DNA from: an uncultured Clostridia bacterium
Lineage (GTDB): Bacteria; Bacillota; Clostridia; Christensenellales; Borkfalkiaceae
Direction: 5' to 3'
DNA length: 49,193 bases
Assembly (NCBI GenBank): GCA_947587085.1
Contig: CANPXX010000004.1
Span: 1 to 49,193, forward strand
Within the stretch, counting starts at the first letter, position 1, and every line of letters starts with the position of its first letter. Of the stretch, positions 16,898 to 26,610 are shown one piece after another. A program made the position numbers and the translations under genes. The notes below the pieces were generated by a model, which did not search any database, was not told the origin of the DNA, and saw nothing but the letters and a program-made list of their open reading frames with translations.

Positions 16898-19585
16898 ATG
16901 AAAGCAGGAAAGAAACTCATGCGGGTCGCCGCGGTGACGCTCAGCGTCGCGCTCGGGTGCGGCACGCTCGGCATGATCACGGCGTGCGGCAATTCCACCG
17001 ATACGCTCGTCATCATGACCGAGGAGCTCAACGGGCTCTTCAATCCCTTCTTCTCGACGACGGGGACCGACATGAGCGTAGTGGGGCAGACGCAGCTCTC
17101 CATGCTGTCCACCAACGGAGAGGGCGGCGTCGCCTTCGGCGACAGCGAGGCGGTCGTCGTCAAGGACTATGAATCCAAGCGGGTCGGAACGCAGACGGAG
17201 TACGATTTCGTCATCAAGAACGGCATCACCTTCTCGGACGGCGTGCCGCTCACGATGAACGACGTCATGTTCAGCATCTATGTCTATCTCGACCCCGCCT
17301 ACACCGGTTCGACGACGATGTATTCCACCAAGATCGAGGGGTTGCAGGCATACCGCACCCAGCAGAGCAGTTCGGGCTCGGGCTCGGAAGAGGACGCCGC
17401 GCTCAACAACTCCGCGCTCGGCAGGGCGAACAACCGCATCCTCGAACTCGTCAACCTCTTCCAATCGACGGGCAGACAGGGCTCGGGCGCCAACGTCACC
17501 TACGAGGCGGACGAAGCCACGATGCGCGACGCCATCTCCCGCTATACCCCTTCGGCGGGCTATAAGCTCTCCATCGGCGAGGAGAGCATGAGCGACGAAG
17601 CCGCTCGCGAACAGCTCCTCGCGGACTACAACAAGACGCTCGAAGTGTTCCGCGAAGAGCTCGAGAACGACTTCAACGCCTCCAAGGATTCGTACACGGG
17701 CGCGCCCTATACCAACGTGGACTCCGACGGCGACGGCAAAGTGGAGGTCACCAACGATACGGGCGTGAAGTTCGACGAAGTGGTCTCCTTCATGTACACC
17801 GAAGGGTACGTCGAGCTCGAGTACTACAAGGATCCCGAGACCAACAAAGAGGATAAGAACAGAATCGTCAAGGTCACCAAGAACTACAATGCGAGCACCG
17901 TCGAGGTGTCCGATAAGGAGCAGGCGAGACAGAAGGCGATCGACTACGTGTACAACGACAACGTGACGAGCAAGTTCCATCTCATCCTCACGGGCTGGGC
18001 GACCGCCAACACCATGCTCACCGACTTCACCGCCAAGGCGAAGGACGTCATCCTGCACGACAGACTGCAAAACGGCGAGCTCGCCGTCAAGAACATCTCG
18101 GGCATCCAGTCGCTGGGGCACAACTCCTCGGAGACGCAGGTCACCGTGAACGGGCACGACTATAAGGTGGCGCGCGAACACAACGCGGACGGGACGCCCA
18201 AGAATGCGGACGAGTACGATGTGCTCCGCATCCGCATTGACGGGACCGACCCCAAAGCCATCTGGAACTTCGGCTTCTCCGTCGCGCCCTACCACTACTA
18301 TTCCGATCCCGATAAATACCCCGTCGATCTCACCGCCAACCAATTCGGCGTGGAGTGGGCTTCCTTCGACTTCATGACCAAGGTCATACAGGGGAACAAC
18401 TCGAACGGCGTGAGCAAGAACAAGGTGCCGCTCGGCGCAGGTCCCTACGTCGCCTCCGACGAGAAGGGGAGCGATTCGCCGACCGCCTCGGGCTTCAACA
18501 ACTCCAACATCGTCTACTATAAGGCGAACGAGAGCTTCCTGCTCGGCGCGCCCAAGATCAAGAAGATGTGCTATCAGGTCGTCTCCTCCTCCAACGCGCT
18601 CAACCAGCTCGAGAAGGGCTCCGTGCACTTCGTCGAGCCGCAGTTCACCAAGGCGAACAGCGACCGCATCAACAACGAACTCAAAAAGAAGGGCTTCGAC
18701 AGCGTCTCCACGTGGCAGCTCGGCTACGGCTACATCGGCATCAACGCGGGCAAGGTGCCCAGCCTTCCCCTCCGCAAGGCGATCATGTCTGCCATGAACA
18801 TCAAGCTCGCCCTCGACTACTACGAGGCGGGCACGGTGGCGAACATCTCGTGGCCCATGTCCCTCGTGAGCTGGGCATACCCGAGAACGGCGGGCAACAA
18901 GCTCGACCCCGCGAACCCGCTCAAGAACGATCTCAAAGACAACGAGCACGCCTACACGATGTTCTCGGACGATGAGACCGCCAAGGCGCAGATCCGCGAC
19001 TTCATGAGTCAGGCGAACGCCTCGCAGGGGGACAGCCGCCTCACCCTCCGCTTCACCATCGCGGGCTCCAACCTCACCGAGCACCCCTGCTACGCCGTGT
19101 TCAAGCACGCGGCAGACCTGCTCAACGAGTGCGGCTGGAACGTCGAAGTGTTGCCCGATACCAACGCGCTCATCAAGCTCTCCACCGGCTCCCTTGCCGT
19201 GTGGGCGGCGGCGTGGGGCTCCACCATCGACCCCGATATGTATCAGGTCTATCACAAGAACTCCACCGCGACCAGCGTCTATTCGTGGGGCTACCGCGAG
19301 ATTCTGAACCAGCAGAGCAGGTATCACGAGGAGAACGAGATCCTGAACGTGCTCTCCCAGAAGATCGACGAAGCGCGCGAGACCGACGTGCAGAGCGAAC
19401 GCGCCGACCTCTACAAGGAGGCGATGAAATGCGTCCTCGACCTCGCCGTGGAGCTTCCCGTCTATCAGAGACAGACGCTCTACGCCTACAACACCAAGGT
19501 CATCAACAAGGACACCCTTCCCAAGGAGATCAATTCGTACACCTCCCCGCTCGACAAGATCTGGGAGATCGAATTCGCCAAGTAA
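16898..19585 (+). CDS. Peptide ABC transporter solute-binding lipoprotein (family 5)
   Basis: 895-residue lipoprotein; the lipobox is ITAC after MKAGKKLMRVAAVTLSVALG. SBP_bac_5 features are present: FVIKNGITFSDGVPLTMNDV early, PLGAGPYVASDEKGS in the middle, LPLRKAIMSAMNIKLALDYY and a C-terminal SERADLYKEAMKCVLDLAVELPV. The family delivers oligopeptides, dipeptides or nickel to Opp/Dpp transporters. It is some 300 residues longer than typical OppA, owing to an insert around residues 150-420. That insert contains D275-S-D-G-D-G-K-V, which resembles an EF-hand or dockerin calcium loop, though position 12 is Asn. The permease and ATPase genes follow at once, so peptide import is well supported; substrate length cannot be told. 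Confidence 0.9.
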   Translation: MKAGKKLMRVAAVTLSVALGCGTLGMITACGNSTDTLVIMTEELNGLFNPFFSTTGTDMSVVGQTQLSMLSTNGEGGVAFGDSEAVVVKDYESKRVGTQTEYDFVIKNGITFSDGVPLTMNDVMFSIYVYLDPAYTGSTTMYSTKIEGLQAYRTQQSSSGSGSEEDAALNNSALGRANNRILELVNLFQSTGRQGSGANVTYEADEATMRDAISRYTPSAGYKLSIGEESMSDEAAREQLLADYNKTLEVFREELENDFNASKDSYTGAPYTNVDSDGDGKVEVTNDTGVKFDEVVSFMYTEGYVELEYYKDPETNKEDKNRIVKVTKNYNASTVEVSDKEQARQKAIDYVYNDNVTSKFHLILTGWATANTMLTDFTAKAKDVILHDRLQNGELAVKNISGIQSLGHNSSETQVTVNGHDYKVAREHNADGTPKNADEYDVLRIRIDGTDPKAIWNFGFSVAPYHYYSDPDKYPVDLTANQFGVEWASFDFMTKVIQGNNSNGVSKNKVPLGAGPYVASDEKGSDSPTASGFNNSNIVYYKANESFLLGAPKIKKMCYQVVSSSNALNQLEKGSVHFVEPQFTKANSDRINNELKKKGFDSVSTWQLGYGYIGINAGKVPSLPLRKAIMSAMNIKLALDYYEAGTVANISWPMSLVSWAYPRTAGNKLDPANPLKNDLKDNEHAYTMFSDDETAKAQIRDFMSQANASQGDSRLTLRFTIAGSNLTEHPCYAVFKHAADLLNECGWNVEVLPDTNALIKLSTGSLAVWAAAWGSTIDPDMYQVYHKNSTATSVYSWGYREILNQQSRYHEENEILNVLSQKIDEARETDVQSERADLYKEAMKCVLDLAVELPVYQRQTLYAYNTKVINKDTLPKEINSYTSPLDKIWEIEFAK

Positions 19586-19598
19586 CACGCAACCGCCG

Positions 19599-19624
19599 CT
19601 CTCCCGCTCCGCGGGGCGGGAGAG
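19599..19624 (+). other. Intercistronic hairpin between binding protein and permease
   Basis: CTCTCCCGC (19599-19607) and GCGGGAGAG (19616-19624) form a 9-bp stem with an 8-nt loop and no T-run. Hairpins at this place in transporter operons commonly protect the upstream mRNA from 3' decay, so that the binding protein is made in excess over the permease. The function here is inferred from position and structure. Confidence 0.65.
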
Positions 19625-19645
19625 ACATTTCCCACGGAGCAAACT

Positions 19646-20626
19646 ATGCTGAAATATATCCTAAAACGCCTCGGGTTCGTCGTCATCATCCTGCTCGGCG
19701 TTTCCCTCATCATCTACGTGCTCGTGCGCTGCATGCCCGTCTCCTTCGTGGAGGCGAGGATCGCCGCGATCAATCAGGGCGGCGCGATGGTGGACGAGAA
19801 CGCCATCAAGGCGATGTATGAGATGTACGGTCTCAGCGACAACAGCTTTGGCGGCATCCTCGCGGGGTACGGTAAGTGGTTGCTTGCGCTGTGCCGCTTC
19901 GACCTCGGGAGCAGCTTCAGCCAGCAGGCGCCCGTCGTGGAGGTCATCGCGGAGAACATGGGGGTCTCCTTCATGATCGCGTTCATCTCCATCATCTTCG
20001 AGTACCTCATCGCCATCCCGCTCGGCGTGACGGCGGCGACCCACCAATATTCCCTCCGCGACTATGTGGTCACCGTCCTCGTCATGATCGGGCTCTCGCT
20101 GCCGAGCTTCTTCTTCGGCAGGGTGTTGCAGAATCTGTTCTCGATGAAGCTGGGCTGGTTCCCCGTCTCGGGGCTCAAAGACCCCAACAGCAACAATTTC
20201 TTTTTGGATTATCTGTGGCACATCTCGCTGCCCATCTTCTGCACCATCTTCTTGGGGCTGGGCGGCACGATGCGCTATACGCGCGCCAACATGCTCGAAG
20301 TGCTCAATTCGGACTACATCCGCACCGCGCGCGCCAAGGGATTGAGCGAGAGCAAGGTCATCTACAAGCACGCCTTCCGCAACACGATGATTCCCATCGT
20401 CACGATGATGGCGGGCATCCTGCCCACCCTCTTCTCGGGCGCGATGATCACCGAGCAGGTGTTCGACCTGCCCGGCATCGGCAACGTGGCGTTGAAGGCG
20501 ACGACGGCGGCGGACATCCCCTTCATCATGGGATACAACATGTTTTTGGCGCTTCTGAGCGTCATAGGGGTGCTCCTGTCCGACCTCATGTACGCGGTCG
20601 TCGATCCGCGCGTGAAACTGTATTGA
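19646..20626 (+). CDS. oppB: Peptide ABC transporter permease, OppB/DppB type
   Basis: 326-residue inner-membrane subunit with about six transmembrane segments. It starts with MLKYILKRLGFVVIILLGVS, the typical OppB N-terminus. The cytoplasmic coupling loop is NSDYIRTARAKGLSESKVIY followed by KHAFRNTMIPIVT, which contacts the ATPases, then the conserved FDLPGIGNVALKA. It pairs with the OppC-type protein encoded 10 nt downstream. DppB or NikB would look similar; assignment to peptides rests on the operon. Confidence 0.92.
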   Translation: MLKYILKRLGFVVIILLGVSLIIYVLVRCMPVSFVEARIAAINQGGAMVDENAIKAMYEMYGLSDNSFGGILAGYGKWLLALCRFDLGSSFSQQAPVVEVIAENMGVSFMIAFISIIFEYLIAIPLGVTAATHQYSLRDYVVTVLVMIGLSLPSFFFGRVLQNLFSMKLGWFPVSGLKDPNSNNFFLDYLWHISLPIFCTIFLGLGGTMRYTRANMLEVLNSDYIRTARAKGLSESKVIYKHAFRNTMIPIVTMMAGILPTLFSGAMITEQVFDLPGIGNVALKATTAADIPFIMGYNMFLALLSVIGVLLSDLMYAVVDPRVKLY

Positions 20627-20636
20627 GGAGGGCGGT

Positions 20637-21764
20637 ATGGACGATAAAGAGATGAAAACAGAGTCCGAGCTCGACCTCGAAGAGGCGCGCCGCAATGCGG
20701 AAGAGGTGCGCGATTCCCTCCTCATGCTGGGCGACGTCCCGCGCGAAGAGGGCGCCGTCGCGGCGGCGCAGAGCGAGGAGAACGCGCTCGACAAGAACGT
20801 GCGGCTCCTCTCGCCCGCGCGCATGGTGCTCCGCCGCTTCTTCCGTTCCAAACTCAGCCTCATAGGGCTCGTGATGATCGTCGCGCTCATGGTATTCTCG
20901 TGGTTCGGTCCCCTCGTGTACCGCACGTGGGGGGAGATCGAGGAGGATACGTCGGGCAAGATCGAATATTCGCAGGCAGAACTCGTCACCGACGACGGCG
21001 TCACCTTCTATCAGGTGACCGAGACGGGGCGCATCGTCAATTCGCTCGCGCCTCCCGGACCCGAACACTTCCTCGGCTCGGATAAGTCGGGCATGGACGT
21101 GTTCACCCGCCTCATGTACGGCGGACGCATTTCGCTCTCCATCAGCTTCCTCGCGGTGTTCGCCGTCACCATCCTCGGCGTCATCTTCGGCGGCATCGCG
21201 GGCTACTTCGGGGGCGCCGTGGACAACGTGATCATGCGTATCTGCGATATCCTCATGTGTCTGCCCGGACTGCCCATCATGCTCATCATAGGCACGGTAT
21301 TCGATTCATGGGGCATCGAATCGCAATACCGAATCTACTTACTGATGCTCTTTCTTACCTTCATCTCGTGGCCCGGCATCGCACGGCTCGTGCGGGGACA
21401 GATCCTGTATCTGAGGGAACAGGAGTACATGGTCGCCGCCGAGGCGATGGGCTTCTCCACGGGAAGAAAGATCTTCAAGCACCTCATCCCCAACGTCATG
21501 CCCCAGCTCATCGTCTCCATGACGCTCCAGCTCGGCAGCATGATCCTCTATGAGGCGACGCTCTCCTATCTCGGGCTCGGCGTGAAGGCGCCCTATGCCG
21601 CGTGGGGGACGATGATCAACGTCGTCACCGAGGACACCAACATCTTGGAGAACTACTTCAATGTGTGGGGGCCTCCCGGAATCTGCATCATCATCGCCGT
21701 GCTCGGGTTCAACTTCATCGGCGACGGCTTGCGCGACGCGCTCGACCCCAAAATGAAGAGGTGA
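20637..21764 (+). CDS. oppC: Peptide ABC transporter permease, OppC/DppC type
   Basis: 375-residue inner-membrane subunit, longer than the usual 300 residues. About 60 charged residues precede the first membrane segment (SLIGLVMIVALMVFSWFGPL). A periplasm-side stretch with PPGPEHFLGSDKSGMDVFTR, the OppC hallmark, comes before the second segment. The coupling loop is EYMVAAEAMGFSTGRKIFKH followed by LIPNVMPQLI. The end, FNFIGDGLRDALDPKMKR, is the standard OppC C-terminus. GGAGGG precedes its ATG, and it lies 10 nt after oppB and 3 nt before oppD. Confidence 0.93.
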   Translation: MDDKEMKTESELDLEEARRNAEEVRDSLLMLGDVPREEGAVAAAQSEENALDKNVRLLSPARMVLRRFFRSKLSLIGLVMIVALMVFSWFGPLVYRTWGEIEEDTSGKIEYSQAELVTDDGVTFYQVTETGRIVNSLAPPGPEHFLGSDKSGMDVFTRLMYGGRISLSISFLAVFAVTILGVIFGGIAGYFGGAVDNVIMRICDILMCLPGLPIMLIIGTVFDSWGIESQYRIYLLMLFLTFISWPGIARLVRGQILYLREQEYMVAAEAMGFSTGRKIFKHLIPNVMPQLIVSMTLQLGSMILYEATLSYLGLGVKAPYAAWGTMINVVTEDTNILENYFNVWGPPGICIIIAVLGFNFIGDGLRDALDPKMKR

Positions 21765-21767
21765 CGC

Positions 21768-23092
<1,325 letters not shown>

Positions 23093-23096
<4 letters not shown>

Positions 23097-24478
23097 GCGA
23101 AGAGAAGAAGAACGGCGAGACCGCTCCCGCGCCCTCCGCGGAGGAGCTCCGCGCGGCGAAGGAGGCGGAGAGAGCCGACCTCGCCGAGACGAAGCGCGTC
23201 ATCCGCGAGCGCAAGCAGGAGATCGACGCGGCGTGTGCGGCGAAGATCGCGGAACTCAAAGCGAACGACGGGGGAGACCCCGCCGCTCTCCGCGCCGCCG
23301 TCGCGGCGGAGAAGAAGCGCGCGGCGAAGGAAAAGCGGCTCGTAGAGCTCACCACCATCTCCAAGACGGAGCAGGAGAAGCTCGCCGTCAACCGCGCCTG
23401 CGAGCGGGATGGGGTGTTCGACGGGTTCGACGACGAAGCCGAACTGCGCGACGAACGCCGCCGCCACGAGCTCGCCGCCATCGAGGACGAAACGGCGCCC
23501 GCCGACGCGGACGCGCTCCTCGAAGTGCGCCATTTGAAGATGTATTTCCCCATCGCCAAGACGATCACGGGCAAGGTCACGCAGTGGCTCCGCGCCGTGG
23601 ACGACGTCTCCTTCAAGCTGAAGGCGGGCGAGACGCTCGGCATCGTGGGCGAGAGCGGATGCGGCAAGACGACGATGGGCAGGACGGTGCTCAAACTGTA
23701 CAAGCCCACGGGCGGGCAGATCTTCTTCAAGGGGGAGGACATCGCGCCGTTCAAGCCGTCGCAGATGCGCCCCCTGCGCACCAAGATGCAGATCATCTTT
23801 CAGGATCCCTACTCCTCTCTGCCGCCGCGCAGTACGGTCGGCGGGATCCTCTCCGAACCCGTCCTCGTGCACAAGATCGCGCCCAAAGAGGAGGCGAAGG
23901 AATATGTGCTCGGCGTGATGGAAAAGTGCGGTCTGAGGGACTACTATTATGAGCGCTATCCCCACGAATTCTCGGGCGGACAGCGCCAGCGCATCTGCAT
24001 CGCGCGCGCCCTCTCCGTGCGCCCCGAGCTCGTCATTTGCGACGAGCCCGTCTCCGCGCTCGACGTCTCCATACAGGCGCAGATCATCAACCTCCTCAAA
24101 CAGTTGCAGGAGCAGATGGGGCTCACCTATATGTTCATCTCGCACGACCTCTCCGTCGTCAAGCACATCTCCGACCGCATCGGCGTCATGTACCTCGGCT
24201 CGATGGTGGAGTTCGGCGATAAGCACAGCATCTTCTCCAACCCCATGCACCCCTACACGCAGGCGCTCTTCTCGGCGGTGCCCAACCCCAATCCCGACGT
24301 GAAGATGAACCGCATCGTGCTCAAAGGGGACATCCCTTCCCCCGCCGATCCGCCGCGCGGCTGCAAGTTCAACACGCGGTGCCCCAAGGCGATGGAGATC
24401 TGCAAGCACGTCGCTCCCAAGTACCGCGAGTACGAAGAGGGGCATTTCGTCGCCTGCCATTGCTATCCGCAAGCCTGA
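23093..24478 (+). CDS. oppF: Peptide ABC transporter ATPase, OppF/DppF type
   Basis: 461-residue partner ATPase of OppD. Walker A is GESGCGKTT (from residue 186), then FQDPYSSLPPRSTVG, the signature FSGGQRQRICIARAL and Walker B ICDEPVSALDVSIQ. The OppF-type C-terminus has PSPADPPRGCKFNTRCPKAM. The first 140 residues are an added highly charged, probably coiled-coil region (EELRAAKEAERADLAETKR), absent from standard OppF. ATGA overlap with oppD indicates coupled translation. Confidence 0.93.
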
Positions 24479-24747
24479 TGAAGCGCAAGAAGGACGCCGC
24501 GAAGGGGGAAGCGGCAGAGGAGCCCGCCCGCAAGAAGGAGCAGAAGATCGTCTATATCGACGACAATTCGACGGTCGCGGATATGTCCGGTCTGACGGGC
24601 GGCGTCACGCCGCAGAAGTCCACCTTCCGCGAGAAGATGCGCACCTATTTCGCGGTCGCGAAGAAGATGCTCATCCCCATGTTCGCGACGCTCGCCGCCT
24701 TTGCGATCGTCTATCTCATCTTTCTCGCCGCGGCGGGGAAGCTGTGA
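24478..24747 (+). CDS. Small membrane protein at the end of the Opp operon
   Basis: 89 residues. Its ATG shares a base with the oppF stop (TGATG), so translation is probably coupled; there is no separate ribosome-binding site. The N-terminal part is Lys- and Glu-rich, the middle is polar (IDDNSTVADMSGLTGG), and residues about 62-87 form one transmembrane helix, KMLIPMFATLAAFAIVYLIF. I do not recognise a family. The overlap and membrane segment suggest an accessory part of the transporter, but a lineage-specific protein of other function is equally possible. Confidence 0.7.
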   Translation: MKRKKDAAKGEAAEEPARKKEQKIVYIDDNSTVADMSGLTGGVTPQKSTFREKMRTYFAVAKKMLIPMFATLAAFAIVYLIFLAAAGKL

Positions 24748-24783
24748 ATCTCCTGCCGCCGCGTTGAAGCGGCGGAGCATGTG

Positions 24784-24835
24784 CCGCGCGGCTCTTTCCC
24801 CGACAGGTTGGGAGGGGAAGGAGGCGCGGTTTTTT
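24784..24835 (+). terminator. Terminator of the protease-Opp operon
   Basis: CCGCGC pairs with GCGCGG and CTCTTTCCCC with GGGGAAGGAG in one long imperfect stem, followed by TTTTTT. Confidence 0.75.
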
Positions 24836-24878
24836 GATTCCGCGGGCAGAAAATTTTCCCCGAACCGCCGTCAAAGCA

Positions 24879-24907
24879 TTGTGTTTTTGCGAAGAAAATG
24901 GTATAAT
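24879..24907 (+). promoter_or_regulatory. SigA-type promoter of plsX-rnc-smc-ftsY
   Basis: TTGTGT (24879-24884), a 17-nt spacer and TATAAT (24902-24907), 31 nt before the plsX start. Confidence 0.65.
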
Positions 24908-24938
24908 CGTTTGTACGATACGATTCGGAGGACAAGCT

Positions 24939-25964
24939 ATGCTCAAAATCATCGTGGACGCGATGGGCGGGGACAACGCCCCCGCGGAGATCGTGAAGGG
25001 CGCCGTCGCGGCGCTCGAACAGAACAAGAATTTCAAGCTGGTGCTCACGGGGGACGAAAACCTCGTGGGGCACGAGCTGGTCAAATATCGCTACGACGCT
25101 TCGCGCGTGGAGCTCATCCACTGCACCGAAGTCATCACAAACGACGACATCCCCACGCAGGCGGTGCGGTCCAAGCGCGACAGCTCGCTCGTGGTGGGGC
25201 TCCGCATGCTCAAAGAGGATCCCGAGGCGGGCGGCTTGGTCTCGGCGGGCTCCACGGGCGCGGTGCTGACGGGCGGCGTCGTCCACATCGGGCGCATCAA
25301 GGGGGTGCTCCGCCCCGCGCTGTGCCCCGGCATCCCCAACGTGCGCGGCACGCGGACGCTCCTGTGCGACTGCGGCGCCAACGCCGAGTGCAAGCCCTCC
25401 TATCTCGCCCAATTCGGCGTGATGGCTACGGCGTACGCCAAGGCGGCGTTCGGCATGGAGGAGCCCCGCGTGGGACTTCTCACCAACGGCACCGAGGAAC
25501 ACAAGGGCGACCCGCTTCATCAGGAGGCGCACGCCCTGCTCCGCGAGACGAAGGGCATCAACTTCGTGGGCAACGTGGAGGGGCGCGACATCATGTACGG
25601 CGACGTGGACATCGTCGTCTCCGACGGCTTCTCGGGCAACATCGCCTTAAAGTCGGCGGAGGGGTGCGGAAAGACGGTCGCCTCCGTGCTCTCGCGGGAG
25701 TTCAAAAAATCGCTCGGGAGCAAGCTCGGCTACCTCTTCGCGCGCAGGCAGATCGCGGCGCTCAAAGATATGCTGGACTACGCGCGCTTGGGCGGCTCCG
25801 TCTTTTTGGGGCTCAGAAAGGTGGTCGTCAAGTGCCACGGCTCCTCCAAGGCGAAGAGCATCACGCCCGCCGTGTTGCAGGCGATCGACGCGCACGAGGG
25901 GAACCTCATCGGCGGCATCTCCTCCCTTCTCGCCGCAAACCTCGGAGCGGAAGAGGGTGAGTGA
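24939..25964 (+). CDS. plsX: Phosphate acyltransferase PlsX
   Basis: 341-residue peripheral membrane enzyme that converts acyl-ACP and phosphate to acyl-phosphate, the donor used by PlsY in phospholipid synthesis. It begins MLKIIVDAMGGDNAPAEIVK, the PlsX signature, and contains GSTGAVLTGG, CDCGANAECKPSYLAQFG and DGFSGNIALKSAEG. The ATG has GGAGG 8 nt upstream. Its 3' end overlaps rnc by 8 nt. In many Clostridia acpP stands between plsX and rnc; here it is missing, so acyl carrier protein must be encoded elsewhere. Confidence 0.96.
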   Translation: MLKIIVDAMGGDNAPAEIVKGAVAALEQNKNFKLVLTGDENLVGHELVKYRYDASRVELIHCTEVITNDDIPTQAVRSKRDSSLVVGLRMLKEDPEAGGLVSAGSTGAVLTGGVVHIGRIKGVLRPALCPGIPNVRGTRTLLCDCGANAECKPSYLAQFGVMATAYAKAAFGMEEPRVGLLTNGTEEHKGDPLHQEAHALLRETKGINFVGNVEGRDIMYGDVDIVVSDGFSGNIALKSAEGCGKTVASVLSREFKKSLGSKLGYLFARRQIAALKDMLDYARLGGSVFLGLRKVVVKCHGSSKAKSITPAVLQAIDAHEGNLIGGISSLLAANLGAEEGE

Positions 25965-26610
25965 GCTCTGGACGGAGGAGCGGGCGCGGGCGGCGGAGGA
26001 GGCGATCGGCTACCGCTTCCGCGACAGGGCGCTCCTGAGGACCTGTTTCACGCACGCCACCTACGCCAACGAGCACGGCGGGGAGAGCAACGAGCGGCTG
26101 GAATTCCTCGGCGACGCGGTGTTGCAGCTCGCCGTCACGGAGGCGCTCTACGGGGCGAAGGCGTCCGACGAGGGCAAGCTCACCGAGCTGAGGAAACAGT
26201 TCGTCTCCAAACCCGCGCTCGAACGCGCCGAGGCGAGGTTAGGGCTCATGCGCTTCCTGCTCTATGCGGGCGGGGAGAGCAACGTGGGCGGCAAGACGGC
26301 GTCCAACCTCATGGAGGCGGTCATCGGGGGCGTGTACCTCGACGGCGGCTTCGGGGCGGCGCAGGAGCTCCTCGGGCGCTGTCTCGAAGAGATCGAGAGC
26401 GAAAACCATAAGACGCGTCTGCAAGAGTATGTGCAGGGGCGGATACAGGAGCTTCCCCGCTACGAGGTACAGGGCGTGCAGGGAAGATACGAATGCGTCG
26501 CGACGGCGCTCGGGAAGAGCGCGCGCGGCGAGGGAGAGAGCAAGAAGGCGGCGGAGACCGCCGCGGCGAAGGCGCTCCTGCGTCTGCTCGCGGGAGAGGA
26601 GAGAGGGTGA
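25957..26610 (+). CDS. rnc: Ribonuclease III
   Basis: 217-residue double-stranded RNA endonuclease that processes rRNA precursors and structured mRNAs. The catalytic signature is NERLEFLGDAVL (residues 45-56), with Glu49 and Asp53 in the acidic cluster and further acidic residues near 115-125 (NLMEAVIGGVYLDGG). A double-stranded RNA-binding domain runs from about 145 to the end (TRLQEYVQGRIQELPRYEV). The start is GTG at 25957 inside the plsX end, and its own stop overlaps the smc GTG, so the three genes are translationally coupled. Confidence 0.95.
   Translation: MSELWTEERARAAEEAIGYRFRDRALLRTCFTHATYANEHGGESNERLEFLGDAVLQLAVTEALYGAKASDEGKLTELRKQFVSKPALERAEARLGLMRFLLYAGGESNVGGKTASNLMEAVIGGVYLDGGFGAAQELLGRCLEEIESENHKTRLQEYVQGRIQELPRYEVQGVQGRYECVATALGKSARGEGESKKAAETAAAKALLRLLAGEERG

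Noticed and set aside
13766-19642. 1958-codon open frame on the minus strand
   Set aside because: Antisense to three genes of the Opp operon, low-complexity composition, crosses gene borders and has no recognisable domain.
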